DNA of 64,000 nt from Luteimonas galliterrae (GCF_023374055.1 NZ_JAMBEP010000001.1:434001-498000); one strand, 5' to 3'; positions 25,982 through 38,903 are shown, numbered from the stretch's first letter. The notes: a model not told the origin generated them from the letters alone. Numbers and translations are program-made.

Positions 25982-26601
25982 TGGATCTTTCGCTGACCGC
26001 CGTCATCGTCGCCGCCACCTGCCTGGTCTCGTGGCTGGCGTTCAACAACCGGCAGTTGGAGGACCGGCTGATCCTGTGGCCGCCGGCGATCGACCGGCAA
26101 AAGCAGTACGACCGGCTGATCACGCACGGCTTCATCCATGCCGACTGGATGCACCTGCTGTTCAACATGATCACGCTGTGGTCGTTCGGCACGACCATGG
26201 AAAGGTTCTACGTGGAACGCATCGGCGTTATCGGCTACCTGGCGTTCTACCTGTCGGCGATCGTGATCGCGATCCTGCCGACCTATATGCGGCACCGCCA
26301 CGATGCCGGCTATCGCAGCCTGGGCGCATCGGGCGCAGTGTCGGCGGTGCTGTTCGCCTTCATCCTGCTCGACCCGTGGTCGGGCATCTACCTGTTCCTG
26401 ATCCCGATTCCGATACCGGCCTTCGTGTTCGCCGCGATCTATGTCGGCTACAGCATCTGGATGGACAAGCGCGGCGGCGACAACATCAACCATAGCGCGC
26501 ACCTGTACGGCGCGGCTTACGGAATCATGTTCACGCTATTCGTGGAGCCGCGCGCGGCGGCTGCGTTCTTGCAGAAGCTCGCCAGCCCGTCGTTCGGCTG
26601 A
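25981..26601 (+). CDS. Rhomboid-family intramembrane serine protease
   Basis: A 206-residue polytopic protein with about six membrane helices. The catalytic Ser117 in GASG (115-118) and His174 in HSAHLYGAAYG form the rhomboid dyad; the HGFIHADWMHLLFN block (49-62) is the conserved helix-2 His/Asn region. It should cleave membrane segments of other proteins, substrate unknown. Start ATG overlaps the transporter stop (TGATG). Confidence 0.9.
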   Translation: MDLSLTAVIVAATCLVSWLAFNNRQLEDRLILWPPAIDRQKQYDRLITHGFIHADWMHLLFNMITLWSFGTTMERFYVERIGVIGYLAFYLSAIVIAILPTYMRHRHDAGYRSLGASGAVSAVLFAFILLDPWSGIYLFLIPIPIPAFVFAAIYVGYSIWMDKRGGDNINHSAHLYGAAYGIMFTLFVEPRAAAAFLQKLASPSFG

Positions 26602-26619
26602 CGGCTGATGGCTGGGGGC

Positions 26620-26817
26620 TCAGGCGGCCCGCACCAGCTTCACGACCGGCTGTTGGCCGTTCTCGTAGTTCTGCTGCAACCGCTGGCTGATGGTGGCGTC
26701 GAGCTGGGCGAGTTCGTTGCTGTCCAGTTCGCCCGCCGTAACGAGCTCGAACAGGCGGGAAAGCAGCATGTCGTCGCTCATCGACGCGGTCCCGGCCTGG
26801 TTGTTCTGGTCTGACAT
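26620..26817 (-). CDS. 65-residue hypothetical protein
   Basis: Small acidic soluble protein (MSDQNNQAGTASMSDDMLLS start, EELVTAGELDSNELAQLD-like helix in the middle). A GGGAGAAC ribosome-binding site lies seven bases upstream of the ATG at 26817. No family recognised; the C-terminal half looks helical (ISQRLQQNYENGQQ). It is convergent with the rhomboid gene and divergent from the histone-like gene. Confidence 0.7.
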   Translation of the reverse strand: MSDQNNQAGTASMSDDMLLSRLFELVTAGELDSNELAQLDATISQRLQQNYENGQQPVVKLVRAA

Positions 26818-26903
26818 GGTCGTTCTCCCATCCCTATCGTCTGAGTAAACGGGATAGACGCACCAACCATGCCAGCCAATTCAGTGGCTTAGCGTTCATT
26901 CTT

Positions 26904-26920
26904 GTGACGCGGTGCGTCAC
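26904..26920. promoter_or_regulatory. Operator-like dyad GTGACGC-GGT-GCGTCAC
   Basis: Perfect 7-bp inverted repeat with a 3-bp centre in the 247-bp spacer between the divergent 65-residue gene and histone-like gene. Shape fits a dimeric repressor site; no regulator identified. Confidence 0.4.
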
Positions 26921-27064
26921 TGAGCGCCCGCGTGGGGTAGCGGTTTGACGCCTCTCGGCGCTCGTTTCCGGTCTACAGGCGCTCACTCCTCTTGAATGGG
27001 CAGGGTGGTATCACCCGGCTCGTAGCACCCCCAAAGACGCAGCCAACCAGCCCTGGAGGAGAAA

Positions 27065-27832
27065 ATGGCGACAGCCCGAGCCCCGAAGTCCGCTGCCGGC
27101 AAGAAGACGGCCGAGAAGAAGGCCGTCAAGAAAGCCGTTAAAAAAGCGGCCAAGACTACCCGGACAGCCGCCAAGCGCCCCGCCAAGCCGTCCCCAGCCA
27201 AGCGTTCGGCGAAGAAGACGGTCAAGAAGACCGCCGCCAAGAAGCCAGCCGTCAAGAAAGCAGTCGCGAAAAAAACCGTCGTGAAGAAGGCCGCTGCCAA
27301 GAAGGCCGTCGGCAAGAAGATCGCGACCAAGAAGGCCGCGGCCCCGGCGAAGAAAAAAGCGGCCGCCAAACCCGCCGCCGCCAAGCCGGCTGCGGCCAAG
27401 CCCGTCCCGGCAGCGACCAAGAAAACCGCGCCCGCCGTTTCCGCAGTGCCCGCCGCAGCCCCGCAACCGCGCCAGCAACCCATTCCGCAGGCCCCGCCCG
27501 CCGCGCCGGTAAAGAAGGCCACCAAGCCCGCCGCGCCGGCCTCGAGGCCGGCCGAGCCGGGCAAGATCACGCCGGGCCAAGCCTTGGCCAACACGCGCGC
27601 GCTGCTGGAAGCCAAGAAACAGCACGACCGCCAGGCCCAGCCCTGGCATGCGCTCGACCCGACCCATGCCGCGGCGCCGCAAGCGGGCCCGCAATCGCCT
27701 GAAGCGGCGGCCAAGGCGGAGGAATTGCACGAGGCCGAAAGCCGGGTCCAGGCCATCCAGGGCAGCATCAGCACCCAGGACCGCAAGAACCAGGGCAAAC
27801 GCGACAACCGCGGCGGGAGCGACGAATCGTGA
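27065..27832 (+). CDS. Histone H1-like Lys/Ala/Pro-rich protein
   Basis: A 255-residue low-complexity basic protein. Residues 1-105 are KKAV/KKAA/KKT repeats like eukaryotic H1 tails and bacterial AlgP/HC1-type proteins; residues 105-180 are Ala/Pro-rich; the C-terminal 75 residues are less biased and partly helical (ITPGQALANTRALLEAKKQHD, AEELHEAESRVQAIQ, positions about 185-245). Strong ribosome-binding site GGAGGAG four bases upstream of ATG. Likely a DNA-binding, nucleoid-associated protein. The GNAT gene starts inside its stop (GTGA overlap). Confidence 0.85.
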   Translation: MATARAPKSAAGKKTAEKKAVKKAVKKAAKTTRTAAKRPAKPSPAKRSAKKTVKKTAAKKPAVKKAVAKKTVVKKAAAKKAVGKKIATKKAAAPAKKKAAAKPAAAKPAAAKPVPAATKKTAPAVSAVPAAAPQPRQQPIPQAPPAAPVKKATKPAAPASRPAEPGKITPGQALANTRALLEAKKQHDRQAQPWHALDPTHAAAPQAGPQSPEAAAKAEELHEAESRVQAIQGSISTQDRKNQGKRDNRGGSDES

Positions 27833-28101
27833 GCGAGCTGATCCATGACCCGGCACGGCACCGTTTCAGCATCGAGGTCGACGGTCATGAGGCGGAGCTG
27901 GTCTATGTCCCCGAGGATGGCGCCATCGCCATCGTCCACACCGGGGTGCCGCCGGAGATCGGCGGCCGCGGCATCGCCGGCGACCTGGTCAAGGCGGCCC
28001 TGGAATTCGCGCGCAACGCGGGCCTGAAAGTGAAGCCTCGCTGCGAATATGCGGCGGCCTATCTGAAGCGTCATCGCGAGTACGACGACCTGGTCGTCTG
28101 A
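27829..28101 (+). CDS. Small GNAT N-acetyltransferase (COG2388-like)
   Basis: A 90-residue minimal GNAT protein of the YjdJ/COG2388 type. IVHTGVPPEIGGRGIAGDLVKAAL (34-57, split) contains the acetyl-CoA pyrophosphate loop GGRGIA, and PRCEYAAAYLKRH near the C-terminus is the conserved closing motif. GTG start overlaps the histone-like gene stop by four bases. Acceptor unknown; the coupling with a Lys-rich protein makes that protein a candidate. Confidence 0.88.
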   Translation: MSELIHDPARHRFSIEVDGHEAELVYVPEDGAIAIVHTGVPPEIGGRGIAGDLVKAALEFARNAGLKVKPRCEYAAAYLKRHREYDDLVV

Positions 28102-28109
28102 GGGCTGTT

Positions 28110-28206
28110 CCTCCCCCTTTGAAAAAGGGGGGCGAGGGGGATTTGCTCTTGATCTGACTGCGCCCCAAAAGCAAATCCCCCTGTGTCCCCCTTTTTCAAA
28201 GGGGAG
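28110..28206. repeat. CTCCCCC/GGGGAG long inverted repeat
   Basis: Outer arms CTCCCCCTTTGAAAAAGGGG and CCCCCTTTTTCAAAGGGGAG, inner arms GGGGGATTTGCTCTTG and CAAATCCCCC. An imperfect ~97-bp hairpin between the GNAT gene and rluF; diverged relative of the CTCCCGC repeats. Confidence 0.8.
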
Positions 28207-28239
28207 AAAGCGGAGGCAGGCGGGTAGAATGCGCGGCCC

Positions 28240-28953
28240 ATGCGCCTCAACAAACACATCAGCGACACCGGATTCTGCTCGCGGCGCGAAGCCGACCGGC
28301 TGATCTCCGAAGGCCGGGTCACCGTCAACGGCCTGCGCGCGCGGATCGGCGCCGAAGTGGGCGAGGGCGACGAGGTCCGCGTCGACGGCGCCACGCTGCG
28401 CCCGCGCACTGCGGCCAAGGGCCAGCGCAAGCATGTCTACATCGCCTTCAACAAACCGCCCGGGGTGACTACCACCACCGAGTCGGCGGTGAAGGGCAAC
28501 ATCGTCGACTTCATCGGCCACCAGCAGCGCATTTTCCCTATCGGCCGGCTCGACAAGGATTCCGAAGGCCTGATCCTGCTGACCAGCAACGGCGACATCG
28601 TCAACGAGATCCTGCGCGCCGAGAACAAGCTGGAGAAGGAATACCTGGTGGCGATCAACCACGCCGTCACCGACGAATTCCTGCGCGGCATGGCCCGCGG
28701 CGTGCCCGTACACGGCGAGACGACACTGCCGTGCAAGACCGGCAAGCTGGGGCGGTTCGGCTTCCGGATCGTGCTGGTGCAGGGCCTGAACCGGCAGATC
28801 CGGCTGATGGCGGCACACTTCGGCCACCGAGTGAAACAGCTGCTGCGGGTGCGGATCGGCACCGTCAAACTGGGCCATCTGAAGCCCGGCCAGTGGCGCA
28901 ACCTGACCGACGCCGAGCTGCGCGGGCTGCTGCCGCAGCGGCAGGACTGGTAG
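28240..28953 (+). CDS. rluF: 23S rRNA pseudouridine synthase RluF-like
   Basis: A 237-residue RsuA/RluF-family enzyme. N-terminal S4 RNA-binding domain (1-60; MRLNKHISDTGFCSRREADR) and pseudouridine synthase domain with catalytic Asp105 in GRLDKDSEGLI and the EKEYLV and GLNRQIRLMAAHFGHRV segments. RluF modifies 23S position 2604 in E. coli; RluB/RluE/RsuA relatives share the fold, and the short linker with HVYIAFNKPPGV fits RluF best. Monocistronic, with a TAGAAT-like -10 near 28224. Confidence 0.88.
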   Translation: MRLNKHISDTGFCSRREADRLISEGRVTVNGLRARIGAEVGEGDEVRVDGATLRPRTAAKGQRKHVYIAFNKPPGVTTTTESAVKGNIVDFIGHQQRIFPIGRLDKDSEGLILLTSNGDIVNEILRAENKLEKEYLVAINHAVTDEFLRGMARGVPVHGETTLPCKTGKLGRFGFRIVLVQGLNRQIRLMAAHFGHRVKQLLRVRIGTVKLGHLKPGQWRNLTDAELRGLLPQRQDW

Positions 28954-29042
28954 CCCCCGCCCGACGACCGCTCGTCGGTCCGTTCAGGGAAAAATCTCCC
29001 TATTCACACAGAAGGGGGAAAGTAGGGTATGGTGCGCCCACT

Positions 29043-29194
29043 GTTCAAAGCCGGGATCACGGTACATCGTGGCTCCGATGCGGTAGATCCGACGATCCGC
29101 TCCATCGCTCTCGCGTTACCCCTTGCTCGACAGTCTCGGCCATGCGTGTCGCAGGCCGTGTTCCAATCTAAAAACTGTTCCAAGGAGTAACAAA
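29043..29194 (+). promoter_or_regulatory. Conserved cold-shock mRNA leader (copy 1)
   Basis: Long 5' region before the first csp gene. It shares an aligned block with the leader of the second csp gene: ATCGTGGC, then GATGCGGTAGATCC, a variable loop, CGATCCGCT and CATC, plus a conserved end TTCCAAGGAG just before the start codon. GCGG/CCGC and two GATC words are placed to form a stem. Probably a structured regulatory leader; transcription start not determined. Confidence 0.65.
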
Positions 29195-29404
29195 ATGTCT
29201 GATCGTCAGACCGGTACCGTCAAGTGGTTCAACGACGCCAAGGGCTTCGGCTTCATCACCCCGGAAAGCGGCCAGGACCTGTTCGTCCACTTCCGCTCGA
29301 TCCAGGGCAGCGGCTTCAAGTCGCTGCAGGAAGGCCAGAAGGTCTCGTTCAAGGTCGTGCAGGGCCAGAAGGGCCTGCAGGCCGACGAAGTGCAGGCCCT
29401 GTAA
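29195..29404 (+). CDS. CspA-family cold-shock protein
   Basis: A 69-residue single-domain RNA chaperone. RNP1 KGFGFIT (16-22) and RNP2 LFVHF (29-33) are intact. ATG at 29195 follows a CAAGGAG ribosome-binding site. A GC-rich terminator follows 27 bases after the stop. About 80% identical by eye to the csp gene at 61070. Confidence 0.95.
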   Translation: MSDRQTGTVKWFNDAKGFGFITPESGQDLFVHFRSIQGSGFKSLQEGQKVSFKVVQGQKGLQADEVQAL

Positions 29405-29430
29405 GCCTGTAGCTTCATCGTGACACCGGA

Positions 29431-29458
29431 CCCCGGGCGGCGACGCCCGGGGTTTTTT
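29431..29458 (+). terminator. Rho-independent terminator of csp 1
   Basis: Perfect 9-bp stem CCCCGGGCG / CGCCCGGGG with a GCGA tetraloop followed by TTTTTT. Confidence 0.92.
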
Positions 29459-29541
29459 ATTGCCCGGAAGGCGCCGCGGCGTGGATGCGGGCATCACGCG
29501 GCGCGCGATAATTTGTGAGGATCGATGCCAAGGACTGCGCC

Positions 29542-30372
29542 ATGACACGTTCGACACTGCCGCTGCTGCTATTCGCTCTCGCACTGGCCGCCTGCAATCG
29601 CGGCACGGAACAGGCGACGCCTGCAGGGCCGGCCACCGCGCCCGCTGCCGGCACCGAGCCGGCGCCGGCGACGCCCGCACAGCCGGTCGAGCTCAAGGAC
29701 GTGGTCGAGAGCAACGAGCGCTATGTGATCGGCATCAGCTATCCGCCGGCCGCGCGCAAATATCCCGGGCTGGCGGCGCAACTCCAGCAATACGCAGAGG
29801 CCGCCCGCGCCGAGCTGCTCGAGGCCGTCGGCGGCCTGGGCAACGACAAGCCGACCGCGCCCTACGACCTGAGCCTGAGTTTCACCGAGTTGGTCGACAC
29901 GCCGCAGATCGTGGCGATCGCCGCCGACGGCAGCAGCTACACGGGCGGCGCGCACGGCAGCCCCCTGATCGCGCGCTTCGTCTGGCTGCCGCAGCAGGAC
30001 AAGCTGCTGACATCGAAGGAGCTGGTGCCGCAGGCCGCCGGATGGAAGCCGATCTCCGACTACGTGCGCGAGCAGTTGCACACCAAGCTGTCCGAGCGCG
30101 CCGATGCCGACGAGCTGCCGCCCGCCGAGCGCGCCGAAATGATCCGCGACGCCGGCAAGATGATCGACGAGGGCAGCGAGGCCGAGGCCGACAATTTCTC
30201 GCAGTTCGAGCCGGTGATCGGCGCCGACGGGAAGCTGAGCGCTCTGCGCTTCGTGTTTCCGCCGTACCAGGTCGGGCCGTACGCCGACGGCACGCAGACC
30301 GTGGAAGTGCCGGCCGCGATCCTGTTGCCGCATATCGCGCCGGCCTATCGCGGCTATTTTTCCGGCGGCTGA
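29542..30372 (+). CDS. DUF3298-domain lipoprotein
   Basis: A 276-residue lipoprotein with lipobox LALAAC (Cys18) and an Ala/Pro-rich linker to about residue 45. The core resembles the DUF4163/DUF3298 (RsiV-like) fold: YVIGISYPP, the SYTGGAHGSP strand (about 132-141), then the C-terminal FVFPPYQVGPYADGTQTVEVP strand-loop typical of DUF3298. Function unknown; related domains occur in lysozyme-sensing anti-sigma factors. ATG at 29542 is preferred over an upstream GTG at 29515. A REP doublet begins directly after the stop. Confidence 0.85.
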   Translation: MTRSTLPLLLFALALAACNRGTEQATPAGPATAPAAGTEPAPATPAQPVELKDVVESNERYVIGISYPPAARKYPGLAAQLQQYAEAARAELLEAVGGLGNDKPTAPYDLSLSFTELVDTPQIVAIAADGSSYTGGAHGSPLIARFVWLPQQDKLLTSKELVPQAAGWKPISDYVREQLHTKLSERADADELPPAERAEMIRDAGKMIDEGSEAEADNFSQFEPVIGADGKLSALRFVFPPYQVGPYADGTQTVEVPAAILLPHIAPAYRGYFSGG

Positions 30373-30472
30373 GTAGCCCGGGTGAGCCCCGGACTTGATC
30401 CGGGGGATACCTGGGCTCTTCGTTCCCGTGCGGCGTATTCCCGGGTATCGGCTGCGCCTCCACCCGGGCTAC
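30373..30472. repeat. GTAG-CCCGGG REP doublet, copy 2
   Basis: Begins GTAGCCCGGGTGAGCCCCGG one base after the DUF3298 stop and ends with CACCCGGGCTAC. Contains additional CCGG palindromes; arms less conserved than in other copies. Confidence 0.8.
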
Positions 30473-30563
30473 ATAGAGTTCCACGATCGCAATCGTGGGA
30501 TCCGGGCAGTTGCGATAATCTGCAGCTTCGATATTCGTTGTAGTGGAAATGCGGGAGTTGGCG

Positions 30564-31694
30564 ATGAAAGCCGATGTCGCGTTGCATCCTTTCCAGGACC
30601 GCTTGCAAACTTTGCTGAGCGACGCCGATGTGCGCATCGACGGCAGCAGGCCTTGGGACCTGCAGATCGACGATCCGCGTTTGGCCGCACGCGTATTGGC
30701 GCGCGGCTCGCTGGGTCTGGGCGAGTCCTATATGGACGGCTGGTGGCATGCCGCATCGCTCGACGGCCTCCTGTTCCGCCTGCTCGATGCGCACATCGAC
30801 CAGCGCGCGCACAGCCTGGCCGAAATCTGGGACGGATTGCGCGCACACCTGCTCAACCTGCAGAAAGGGCGGCGCGCCTTCGAAGTCGGCGAGCGCCACT
30901 ACGACCTGGGCAACGACCTCTACCAGGCCATGCTCGGCAAGCGACTGGTCTACAGCTGCGGTTATTGGCGCGAGGCGGACAACCTGGACGACGCCCAAGA
31001 GGCCAAGCTCGACCTGATCTGCCGCAAACTGGGCCTGCGCCCCGGCATGCGCGTGCTGGACATCGGCTGCGGTTGGGGCGAGGCGCTCAAGTTCGCGGCC
31101 GAACGCTACGGCGTGAGCGGCGTGGGCATCACGATTTCGCGCGAGCAGGCCGCATATGCACGGGAATTGTGCGCCGGCCTTCCCATCGAGATCCGCGTGC
31201 AGGACTATCGGGAAGTCGACGAGCCTTTCGACCGGATCCTGTCGGTCGGCATGTTCGAGCACGTCGGCGTCAAGAACTACCGCGCCTATTTCGAAATGGC
31301 CCGGCGCTGCCTGTCGGACGAGGGCCTATTCCTGCTGCATACGATCGGCGGCAACCAGTCGGTCACGCATACCGATCCATGGATCGGCCGCTACATCTTC
31401 CCCAATTCGATGCTGCCATCGGCGGCGCAGATCGCCACTGCGGTCGAAGACGTGTTCGTGGTCGAGGACTGGCACAATTTCGGCACCGACTACGACCGCA
31501 CGCTGCAGGCCTGGCGCGCCAACATCGAAAGCGCATGGGATGGCCTGCCGGCGCGCTACGACGAGCGCTTCCGACGCATGTGGCGCTACTACCTCTCCGC
31601 ATCGATGGCGGCCTTCCGCGCGCGGCGCATCCAACTGTGGCAGTTGGTGCTGTCGCCGCGGGGCGTGCGCGGCGGCTACATCGCGCCGCGCTGA
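30564..31694 (+). CDS. cfa: Cyclopropane-fatty-acyl-phospholipid synthase
   Basis: A 376-residue SAM-dependent enzyme adding a methylene bridge to unsaturated acyl chains of membrane phospholipids. Conserved blocks: HYDLGNDLY (112-120), SCGYW (131-135), SAM loop LDIGCGWGE (165-173), SVGMFEHVG and HTIGG, and a C-terminal NWH..Y-type region with RMWRYYLSASMAAFRARRIQLWQ. The ATG at 30564 has GGGAG six bases upstream and is preferred to GTG 30543 or ATG 30549. A TAAT-containing -10-like word lies near 30512. Confidence 0.93.
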   Translation: MKADVALHPFQDRLQTLLSDADVRIDGSRPWDLQIDDPRLAARVLARGSLGLGESYMDGWWHAASLDGLLFRLLDAHIDQRAHSLAEIWDGLRAHLLNLQKGRRAFEVGERHYDLGNDLYQAMLGKRLVYSCGYWREADNLDDAQEAKLDLICRKLGLRPGMRVLDIGCGWGEALKFAAERYGVSGVGITISREQAAYARELCAGLPIEIRVQDYREVDEPFDRILSVGMFEHVGVKNYRAYFEMARRCLSDEGLFLLHTIGGNQSVTHTDPWIGRYIFPNSMLPSAAQIATAVEDVFVVEDWHNFGTDYDRTLQAWRANIESAWDGLPARYDERFRRMWRYYLSASMAAFRARRIQLWQLVLSPRGVRGGYIAPR

Positions 31695-31707
31695 TCTCAG
31701 CTTTTCG

Positions 31708-31798
31708 GTAGGAGCGGTTTTCGTGGGAGCGGCTTCAGCCGCGAGCTCTTGCCAGGTCGCCTCGCACTAGAGAAGCTCGCGGCTGAAGCCGCTCCCAC
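31708..31798. repeat. Compound REP: partial GTAG head plus full GTGG doublet
   Basis: A truncated GTAGGAGCGG head (31708-31717) followed by a few T/C bases and a complete doublet with GTGGGAGC arms (31723-31798). The same compound order occurs at 48442. Confidence 0.88.
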
Positions 31799-31875
31799 AA
31801 AAGCCGCCTCATCTCGCATCGCCGCGCGCGATGGCCCACTATGTGCGCCTGTCCGCCATCCGATACGAGGGTTCT

Positions 31876-33297
31876 ATGCAGTCATGGCTCCGCCGCAAGG
31901 ATATCGACCTGGTCACCGTGCACGAGGAAGGGCGACGGCTGGTGCCCACCTTGAGCTGGCCGCACCTGGTCGCACTAGGCATCGGGGCCATCGTCGGCAC
32001 CGGCATCTACACCCTGATCGGCGTCGGCGCCAACCTGGCCGGTCCGGCGGTGCTGATCTCCTTCCTGGTAGCCGGTGTCGTGTGCGCCTGCGCGGCGCTG
32101 GCCTATGCCGAAATGGCCACGCTGATGCCCGCCGCGGGCAGCGCTTACACGTATAGCTATACGGTGCTCGGCGAGAGCATCGCCTGGATCGTCGGTTGGA
32201 GCCTGATCCTGGAATATTCGCTCGTCGTTAGTGCGGTGGCGGTGGGTTGGTCGGGTTCGGTGATGGAATTCCTCAACGGAATGGACATCCACATCCCGCA
32301 GGCATTGGCGGCCGGTCCGCATGCCGGCGGCGTGATCAACCTGCCCGCAGTGTTGATCGTCTTCGTGGTGGCGGGCTTGTTGATCGTAGGCACGCGCGAA
32401 AGCGCGACTTTGAACGCTGTATTGGTGGTGATCAAGGTCGTGGCGCTGGTGGTGTTCGTGGCCATCGCGATGCCGCATTTCGACACTGCGCATATGGAGC
32501 CGTTCATGCCTTTCGGCTTCGCCAAGCAAATGGGTCCGGATGGCATCGAGCGCGGGGTGATGGCGGCCGCGGCGATCATCTTCTTCGCCTTCTACGGTTT
32601 CGATGCGATTTCCACCGCGGCCGAAGAAACCAAGAATCCCGAGCGCGACCTGTCGATCGGCATCATCGGATCGATGGTCGCCTGCACCCTGATCTACATC
32701 GTCGTCGCTTTGGCCGCCGTGGGCGCGATGAGCTATGCGGTCTTCGCGCAGAGCCCGGCGCCGCTGGCCTTGATCATGCGTGAACTGGGGCAGGGCACGG
32801 CCGCCAAGATCGTCGCCGGCGCCGCGGTGGTCGCATTGCCGACCGTGCTGCTGGCGTTCTTCTACGGGCAAAGCCGCATCTTCTTCGTGATGTCGCGCGA
32901 TGGCCTGTTGCCGCGCGGTTTGTCGAAAGTGAATCCACGCACCGGCACGCCGGTGGCCATCACGCTGTTCACCGCTGTGCTGGTCGCAGCGCTGGCCGGC
33001 GTGGCGCGGCTGGACGAGATCGCGGCGCTGGCCAATGCCGGCACGCTGGCCGCATTCACCGCGGTGGCGGTATGCCTGCTGGTGCTGCGCAAGCGCGATC
33101 CTTCGCGCCCGCGCGTGTTCCGCACGCCGTTCGCCTGGGTGGTGGGGCCGGTGGCGATCCTCGGTTGCCTGTACCTGTTCTGGAGCCTGCCGCAACGCAC
33201 GCAGCTGTGGTTCCTGGTGTGGAATGCGATCGGCGTGGCCGCCTATCTGGCTTATGGACGGCGCAGCAGCCTGCTGGCGCGCTCGCAGGACGCCTAG
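31876..33297 (+). CDS. APC-family cationic amino acid permease
   Basis: A 473-residue transporter with about 12 membrane helices, closest to the cationic-amino-acid-transporter (YfnA/CAT) branch. LVALGIGAIVGTGIYTLIG (34-52 region) is the unwound helix-1 binding motif; FYGFDAISTAAEETKNPERDLS (mid-protein) is the APC helix-6/loop signature. ATG at 31876 is preferred to 31831 because the LRRKDIDLVTVHEE N-terminus is family-like. Substrate specificity not readable. Confidence 0.9.
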   Translation: MQSWLRRKDIDLVTVHEEGRRLVPTLSWPHLVALGIGAIVGTGIYTLIGVGANLAGPAVLISFLVAGVVCACAALAYAEMATLMPAAGSAYTYSYTVLGESIAWIVGWSLILEYSLVVSAVAVGWSGSVMEFLNGMDIHIPQALAAGPHAGGVINLPAVLIVFVVAGLLIVGTRESATLNAVLVVIKVVALVVFVAIAMPHFDTAHMEPFMPFGFAKQMGPDGIERGVMAAAAIIFFAFYGFDAISTAAEETKNPERDLSIGIIGSMVACTLIYIVVALAAVGAMSYAVFAQSPAPLALIMRELGQGTAAKIVAGAAVVALPTVLLAFFYGQSRIFFVMSRDGLLPRGLSKVNPRTGTPVAITLFTAVLVAALAGVARLDEIAALANAGTLAAFTAVAVCLLVLRKRDPSRPRVFRTPFAWVVGPVAILGCLYLFWSLPQRTQLWFLVWNAIGVAAYLAYGRRSSLLARSQDA

Positions 33298-33324
33298 AGG
33301 TTTTCCTCCCACGAATGCACCGAT

Positions 33325-33406
33325 GTAGCCCGGGTAAGCGAAGCGCACCCGGGGCTTTTCATGGGGTTTACGGCGGTCCCGGGTGCGCTTCGCTTACCCG
33401 GGCTAC
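33325..33406. repeat. GTAG-CCCGGG REP doublet, copy 3
   Basis: Arms GTAGCCCGGGTAAGCGAAGC (from 33325) and its complement ending at 33406. It overlaps the 3' end of the sirtuin gene and supplies its TAG stop. Nearly the same doublet lies upstream of the sirtuin gene at 34283. Confidence 0.9.
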
Positions 33407-34233
33407 GCCAGCGCAGTGCCCAACGCCGCGCCGGCTTCCGCATCGATCTTCAACGTCGCAAGGTCGTCAGCGCGTGTGCGCCCGCGGTTGACGATGGCGA
33501 TCGGCAGGCCGGCTTCGTGCGCGCCGCGCACGAAGCGATAGCCGGAATAGACCATCAGCGAAGAACCGACGACCAGCACCGCATCCGATGCCTGCAAAGC
33601 CGACTGCGCCTGCAAATAACGCGGCCGCGGCACGTTCTCGCCGAAGAACACCACATCTGGCTTCAGCAAGCCGCTGCAGTGCGGGCAGGGCGGCACGCTG
33701 AAACGCGAGAAATCGCGGCCGTCGAGATCGGCGTCGCCATCCGGCGCGGTCATCGCTTCCAATCCGGCCCAATCCGGATTGCGCTCGGCGAGCGAGCGCT
33801 GCATATCCGCACGCGCCAGCACCGCGTCGCAAAACAAGCACACGACGTGGTCGAGGCGCCCATGCAGATCGATCACCGGCGCGCTGCCGGCGCGTTGGTG
33901 CAGGCCGTCGACATTCTGCGTGACCAGCGCCGAGACGCCGCCCCGCGTCTGCCACTGCGCCAGCGCACGATGCGCGGCATTGGGTTGCGCCTCCGCCACT
34001 CGCGGCCAGCCGATGAAGCTGCGCGCCCAATAACGCGCATTGACTTGGGCATCGCCGACGAACGCCTGGTAGGTCACCGGCGGCGTGCGTTTCCATTGGC
34101 CGTCGGCGTCGCGGTAGTCGGGGATGCCGGAACCGGTGCTGCAGCCTGCGCCGGTGAGCACGAATACCTGACGAAACGGCGATAGCCATTCGCGCAACGG
34201 GTCTGCGGAGCGGTCGGTGGGCTGCGCATGCAT
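33403..34233 (-). CDS. NAD-dependent protein deacylase (sirtuin, SIRT4-like)
   Basis: A 276-residue class-II-type sirtuin. NAD-binding GAGCSTGSGIPDYR (28-41), TQNVDGLH (105-112), catalytic His124 in IDLHG, and a Zn site from Cys132/Cys135 and Cys183/Cys186 are all present; VVFFGE and the VVGSSLMVYSG segment complete the fold. It should remove acyl groups from lysines using NAD. The stop is provided by a REP end, and a matching REP lies upstream. Not operonic. Confidence 0.93.
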   Translation of the reverse strand: MHAQPTDRSADPLREWLSPFRQVFVLTGAGCSTGSGIPDYRDADGQWKRTPPVTYQAFVGDAQVNARYWARSFIGWPRVAEAQPNAAHRALAQWQTRGGVSALVTQNVDGLHQRAGSAPVIDLHGRLDHVVCLFCDAVLARADMQRSLAERNPDWAGLEAMTAPDGDADLDGRDFSRFSVPPCPHCSGLLKPDVVFFGENVPRPRYLQAQSALQASDAVLVVGSSLMVYSGYRFVRGAHEAGLPIAIVNRGRTRADDLATLKIDAEAGAALGTALA

Positions 34234-34282
34234 AGCCGTATCGTAACGCCCGGTGCGACTGAAGGATTCAGATTCGTAATCC

Positions 34283-34351
34283 GTAGCCCGGGTAAGCGAA
34301 GCGCACCCGGGGCGCGCGGGATCCCGGGTGCGCTTCGCTTACCCGGGCTAC
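34283..34351. repeat. GTAG-CCCGGG REP doublet, copy 4
   Basis: Same arms as the copy at 33325 (GTAGCCCGGGTAAGCGAAGC) with a shorter spacer. It sits between the sirtuin start and lhr. Confidence 0.9.
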
Positions 34352-34476
34352 GAAGAACGCGTCTCAACCGATGAGATCGCCAGCGTTTAGGTTCGCTGGA
34401 TGAGGATCCGGCCGCGATTGAATTCGGCCCGAATCGGCCCGATTTTCTTGTTCCGCCCATCCATCTTGCCCGGCGC

Positions 34477-34482
34477 GATAAT
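34477..34482 (+). promoter_or_regulatory. Possible -10 element for lhr
   Basis: GATAAT eight bases before the lhr ATG; the intervening CCCCCCAG has no ribosome-binding site. A leaderless transcript is possible. Confidence 0.35.
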
Positions 34483-34490
34483 CCCCCCAG

Positions 34491-38903
<4,413 letters not shown>

